From: an uncultured Prevotellaceae bacterium
GTDB lineage: Bacteria > Bacteroidota > Bacteroidia > Bacteroidales > Bacteroidaceae
DNA length: 38,096 nt
NCBI GenBank assembly: GCA_946407895.1
Contig: CAMJQA010000032.1
Location: 1 to 38,096, forward strand
Direction: 5' to 3'
Shown: one piece after another, positions 35,205-38,096 of the stretch
Layout: every line of letters begins with the position of its first letter
How positions within the stretch are numbered: the stretch's first letter is position 1
Position numbers and translations under genes: made by a program
Notes under the pieces: generated by a model
Databases searched by the model: none
What the model was told of the DNA's origin: nothing
What the model saw: only the letters and a program-made list of their open reading frames with translations

Positions 35205-35273
35205 ATGTATAGACAAACCAAATTAAAAACAGAAATGAACATGAACAGAATCATCAACATCCTCAGCACCTGC
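35205..35273 (+). pseudogene. N-terminal remnant resembling a signal-peptide start
   Basis: After an A/T-rich leader like those of real genes here, ATG 35205 or 35235 (MNMNRIINILSTCL) opens a frame that looks like the start of an exported protein. It runs into the antisense of the GH38-like gene at 35274 and ends in shadow sequence at 35471. Together with the membrane tail just upstream it looks like the junction between two former neighbouring genes, each truncated by deletion. Confidence 0.35.
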
Positions 35274-37886
35274 TTAGTCCAAGCAAAGGCGATAGGTGCG
35301 GATGCCGAAGGGAGGCAGGCTTACGGTAGTTTCGCATTCCTTTCCGCGGGCAGTAAGCGGGAGGGTTGCCCCGCCCTGCCCAAGAAGGTTTTCTTCGGTC
35401 AGCTCCGTTGCGGGCAGGCCGATGCGGAGGCGGCTGCTCACGGCCTGCCGGCTGGAATTGTAGAGGCGTAGGTGGAGTGCCCCGTCGCTGAACCATGCGG
35501 CAGAGAGCACGAGGCGATTGTCGTCGGCCTGCAGGAAACTCTGGTTGCGGAGCGCCGCTTTGCGGTAGAAGGCGCAGGCGGGCGGCGGCGTGTTCCACGA
35601 CTCGCTCTGCCGGGGCACGCCTGCCTGCTCCCAGTCTCCTGTGTGAGGATAGAGGGCAAGGCTTAGATCCGTGCTGCCGTGGGTGGGGTACTGGCGGCCC
35701 CACAGACCAGGTCCGGCATATTGCACGGTGAGGGCCAGCGGATAGTCGGGGGCGTAGGAATAGGATGTGGTATGGTCGGATAGCAGGGCCAGGCCCGTGC
35801 TTCTGTCGTCGGCGCTCAGGTCCACCCAGTGCAGGATGATGTTGTGGCGAATGGAATCCCAGCGGTTGTAGAAGGTGGAGGCCTGCCGGCTTTCGCAGAC
35901 ATCGAAGGGTGCATCCTTGCTGAGGCGGGGTTTCGGGATGGCTGCCGGGAACAGGGCACTGAGCATGTAGCGAGTATCGTAGAAGGCGCGTCGGGGCTGT
36001 TTCCAATCGGCTTCGTATGGTTCGCCGATTCGCACATCGCGCGGCCACTGGATGTTGAGCCTGATGCGGATGAGGGGGCTTCCCTCGTGCAGGAGGATGT
36101 GCATCGTGTAGGGCGTGCCTGCGATCTGGCCCTGCAGGGCGAGCTGCTGCACCGGTCCATCCTGGATGCGCAGCACTTCCTGCACGCCACGCTCTGCAGA
36201 CGAACAGAAACGGCCAGCGGCAGGGAAGTAGCCCCGCAGTTCGCCAAAGCGATACTGCGAGGTGGAGTCCACCAAGTCGCGCCCGCCTTGCTGCTTCAGA
36301 ATCAGGTGGCGCAGGGTGCCTCCCCGCCCCATGTCAATCTCCAGGCGGTATAGGCTGTTTTCCAGCACAGCGAGCGACTCCTCCGGGAGGAGCGTGTCTC
36401 GCCGCCGGGAGGAACGTGTCTCATCAGCCGGCGCAATGCGTTCTTTCTTCTGGGCAGTACTATTGCGGTTTCCTGTGCGGCATCGGTAGGTGGCATAGCC
36501 GAAGGCCGGAAGCTGCGCCACGAAGCTGAGGCGGCCGTCCTCCTCTGTCGTCGTCACCTGCCGGCCGGAAGCGTCGGTAAGCGTCAGCTGTTTGCCTTGC
36601 ATCCCGGCGGGGAGCGATATGGCAATTACTTCGCTCCGGGGCTGTGCCGAGGTGTTGAAGATGCGTATGTATCGGGTGCTTCTGCTCATGTCGTGTGCCG
36701 CACCGGAGGCCTTCAGCACGGAGTGGGTGTGCTGCTGCAGCGTCTCGTAAAACGTCTGGCCCCATTGCCCGGCAATCATCTCGGCCCACGTCTGCTCTCC
36801 CCGTAGCTTGTTGTAGGGGACTATCCACGAGTCGTGATGCTGGCAGAGCATCAGCTCATGCCACATCAGGTCCAGCTCCTCCTGGTTGGCTTGGAAACCG
36901 TTTTCCAACCCCGTCAGGGCATCCATCTTCTCTGCCTCCACCAGGCGGTTCTCCATATCTCTCACCTGCCGGGCAATACGCTGCAGGACGGCGCTGCCCC
37001 ACATCAGCGAGACGTGGAAATCGTCTTGCGAGAAACGTCGTCGAGGCCACTCCCCTTCGCAGAGGTGCTGCTGGAAATAGTCGCGCCAGAGCGTGTAGCG
37101 AGAGCCGTTGCCGACCTGGCTTCCTGTGCCAATCCACGGTCCGCCCTTCCATCCTGCATCCTGCAGGCACATCCCTACCGGGTGGCGGATGCCGGCCTGC
37201 CGGCAGGCTCGGAGGTAGGCATCCGAGTTCTTCCAGGCTGTGGTCTGCCAGGTGGAGCCGGGCTGCAGCGCCTCGCAGTCGTAGCGGGGCACGCAGGGCA
37301 TAGTGCTTCCGTCGGCACCTGTCCACCATACAAATTGTCCGCCGCCCGTGTCGGCATATCCGCCCCAGCATGTATCGGGGTTCTTGAGCACCACATAGCG
37401 AAATCCTAACTGCCCGAGCAACTGAGGCAGACAGCTGGTGAAGCATGGCTCCTCGGACGAGTAGGTGTAGAAGGTGAGGCCGGGGAAGTGTTCGCGCAAC
37501 TTCCTCATGCCGTACTGGAAATGGCGGATGATGCTCTCTCCGCTGATATTGAACAGGTAGGGCTGGGCGTATGTGGGATTCACCACCTCAATGCGCTCTC
37601 CTCCCCGCATCGCCTGGCAGAAGCGGGCATAGGCCTCGGGGGTCTGTTGTCTGACGCTGTCCCATGTCTCAGGCTCCAGTTCCAGGTTGATACACCATTC
37701 GGGATGCTCCTCCAGCTGGTTCAGCATGAAGTCTGTGTACCAGGGAGTGGGGTAGTGACCATAGATGCCCCCGTGAAAGCCATCGACGAAGTACGACGGC
37801 TGACCCTGCGCAATCAAGGCGACGCAGTATGCTATGGCAGTCAGCCAGCAGCGCAAAGTGCTCCGCATACGCGTGCGCCCGCACAT
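35274..37886 (-). CDS. GH38-like alpha-mannosidase, exported
   Basis: The protein is 870 residues from ATG 37886. A longer open frame (to a GTG at 38009) runs through a promoter and a terminator and is rejected; ATG 37868 is also possible. It has a signal peptide (h-region CWLTAIAYCVALIA). The N-terminal GH38-type barrel has YGHYPTPWYTDFMLNQL and WCINLELEPETWD (about 42-76), with TYTYSSEEPCFTSCLPQLL (about 139-157). The central domain segment WHELMLCQHHDSWIVPYNK (about 342-360) is the counterpart of the QHHDA motif of alpha-mannosidases, and large C-terminal beta domains follow. The classical nucleophile motif (DPFGHS type) is not evident, so it belongs to a divergent branch. The substrate is probably a mannose-containing glycan, by family only. 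Confidence 0.82.
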   Translation of the reverse strand: MCGRTRMRSTLRCWLTAIAYCVALIAQGQPSYFVDGFHGGIYGHYPTPWYTDFMLNQLEEHPEWCINLELEPETWDSVRQQTPEAYARFCQAMRGGERIEVVNPTYAQPYLFNISGESIIRHFQYGMRKLREHFPGLTFYTYSSEEPCFTSCLPQLLGQLGFRYVVLKNPDTCWGGYADTGGGQFVWWTGADGSTMPCVPRYDCEALQPGSTWQTTAWKNSDAYLRACRQAGIRHPVGMCLQDAGWKGGPWIGTGSQVGNGSRYTLWRDYFQQHLCEGEWPRRRFSQDDFHVSLMWGSAVLQRIARQVRDMENRLVEAEKMDALTGLENGFQANQEELDLMWHELMLCQHHDSWIVPYNKLRGEQTWAEMIAGQWGQTFYETLQQHTHSVLKASGAAHDMSRSTRYIRIFNTSAQPRSEVIAISLPAGMQGKQLTLTDASGRQVTTTEEDGRLSFVAQLPAFGYATYRCRTGNRNSTAQKKERIAPADETRSSRRRDTLLPEESLAVLENSLYRLEIDMGRGGTLRHLILKQQGGRDLVDSTSQYRFGELRGYFPAAGRFCSSAERGVQEVLRIQDGPVQQLALQGQIAGTPYTMHILLHEGSPLIRIRLNIQWPRDVRIGEPYEADWKQPRRAFYDTRYMLSALFPAAIPKPRLSKDAPFDVCESRQASTFYNRWDSIRHNIILHWVDLSADDRSTGLALLSDHTTSYSYAPDYPLALTVQYAGPGLWGRQYPTHGSTDLSLALYPHTGDWEQAGVPRQSESWNTPPPACAFYRKAALRNQSFLQADDNRLVLSAAWFSDGALHLRLYNSSRQAVSSRLRIGLPATELTEENLLGQGGATLPLTARGKECETTVSLPPFGIRTYRLCLD

Positions 37887-37917
37887 TATTATTATATATA
37901 TGGTTCGTATCACAGCA

Positions 37918-37948
37918 CAAAGGTACGAAAACCTTGGGATATAGCAAA
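37918..37948 (-). promoter_or_regulatory. Promoter of the GH38-like gene
   Basis: On the minus strand TTTG (37948-37945), 19 bases, then TACCTTTG (37925-37918) match the consensus. It fixes the start of the GH38-like gene at 37886 or 37868. The -33 box lies in one arm of the hairpin at 37944-37977. Confidence 0.75.
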
Positions 37949-37977
37949 GCCCCAGCTTGAGAAAGTCGGGGCTTTGC
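37944..37977. other. Hairpin overlapping the GH38-like promoter
   Basis: GCAAAGCCCC (37944-37953) and GGGGCTTTGC (37968-37977) are perfect inverted repeats with a 14-base loop that itself contains CTT/AAG. There is no T-run after it on either strand. It lies just past the terminator on the minus strand and could back up termination or act as an operator on the -33 box. Confidence 0.6.
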
Positions 37978-37983
37978 ACAAAA

Positions 37984-38019
37984 AAAGAAGGATGTGCCGA
38001 AAGAGGCACATCCTTCTTT
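37984..38019 (-). terminator. Strong intrinsic terminator of the right-edge minus-strand gene
   Basis: AAAGAAGGATGTGCC (37984-37998) and GGCACATCCTTCTTT (38005-38019) form a perfect 15-bp stem with a 6-base loop. On the minus strand the stem runs into a T-run (37981-37989 region). It ends transcription of a gene whose stop is at 38078. Confidence 0.85.
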
Positions 38020-38077
38020 CATTGCTATGCTTTTCTGTAGCTATGGCAGTAATTGCCGTCGCTCCAGTGCCTTATGC

Positions 38078-38096
38078 TCACTTAACCAGGACCTTG
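38078..38096 (-). CDS. C-terminal end of a minus-strand gene, mostly outside the window
   Basis: The minus strand reads KVLVK and then TGA (38080-38078), 58 bp before a strong terminator in the same direction. A C-terminus in K-V-L-V-K resembles the last strand of type IX secretion sorting domains, but five residues cannot prove it. Another frame ends in TAA just before this point and a third stays open to a stop near 38040. The terminator shows that some gene ends here; the choice of frame is tentative. Confidence 0.35.

Noticed and set aside
34848..35471. 207-codon open frame on the plus strand
   Set aside because: It passes through the 21-bp repeats and ends antisense to the GH38-like gene. 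Only its middle part (from 35205) looks like a real gene start, reported as a remnant.
37887..38009. N-terminal extension of the GH38-like protein to a GTG at 38009
   Set aside because: The extension would translate a consensus promoter, a hairpin and part of a terminator; a normal signal peptide begins at 37886 or 37868.

Overview
The window looks like chromosomal DNA of a Bacteroidales bacterium, possibly Prevotellaceae or a relative. The evidence is promoters of the TTTG-N19/20-TAnnTTTG type before many genes, weak or absent Shine-Dalgarno sequences, dense secreted or lipoprotein glycoside hydrolases (GH2, GH3, GH16, GH38-like, GH63-like, GH78 twice, GH92), a meso-diaminopimelate dehydrogenase, an SpmA-SpmB fusion and a Bacteroidetes-type YbeY. 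The family-level placement is inference; the order is well supported.

Region 1 (1-7124, minus strand) is a mostly housekeeping operon reading leftwards from a good promoter at 7093-7124: S41 C-terminal processing protease, ybeY (11 bp overlap), ruvB, an SpmA/SpmB-like membrane protein, an oligosaccharide flippase and a Tat-exported Gfo/Idh/MocA oxidoreductase cut by the window edge.

Region 2 (7125-8800) holds a large palindromic intergenic repeat and a lone tyrosine recombinase of the Bacteroidetes type, whose 3' end overlaps the next gene.

Region 3 (8754-14096, minus strand) is a compact sugar-catabolic operon: class II ketose-bisphosphate aldolase, GH92 alpha-mannosidase lipoprotein, D-lyxose/D-mannose isomerase and PfkB sugar kinase. 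It is divergent from an AraC-type regulator (14125-14979). A relic that looks like the two ends of one lost gene, possibly an endonuclease/exonuclease/phosphatase-family gene, sits at the head of the operon. Downstream of the regulator are a large GH2 enzyme with a LamG-like domain placed inside its catalytic barrel, and an OmpP1/FadL-type outer-membrane protein.

Region 4 (20375-25305, minus strand) carries an AraC regulator followed by a GH78 alpha-L-rhamnosidase, and ddh with its own promoter and a clear intrinsic terminator.

Region 5 (25310-32782, plus strand) starts with a repeat-rich control region, then cysS, GH16, GH3 (with a PA14 insert) and a second GH78-like protein, closely spaced as if co-transcribed. 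It converges with a GH63-like lipoprotein gene (32786-34699, minus).

Region 6 (34700-38096) has tandem promoters, an unusual array of 21-bp repeats inside a large inverted repeat, two apparent gene remnants, a GH38-like mannosidase on the minus strand and, at the right edge, a strong terminator for a further minus-strand gene of which only the last codons are visible.

No rRNA, tRNA, CRISPR array, transposase or SusC/SusD pair was seen. The most interesting points are the isomerase-kinase-aldolase-mannosidase cluster, a two-hairpin element that recurs with apparent compensatory changes (3854-3879 and 25503-25530), the repeat arrays at 7322-7391 and 34910-35029, the LamG-in-barrel GH2 enzyme and the gene relics.
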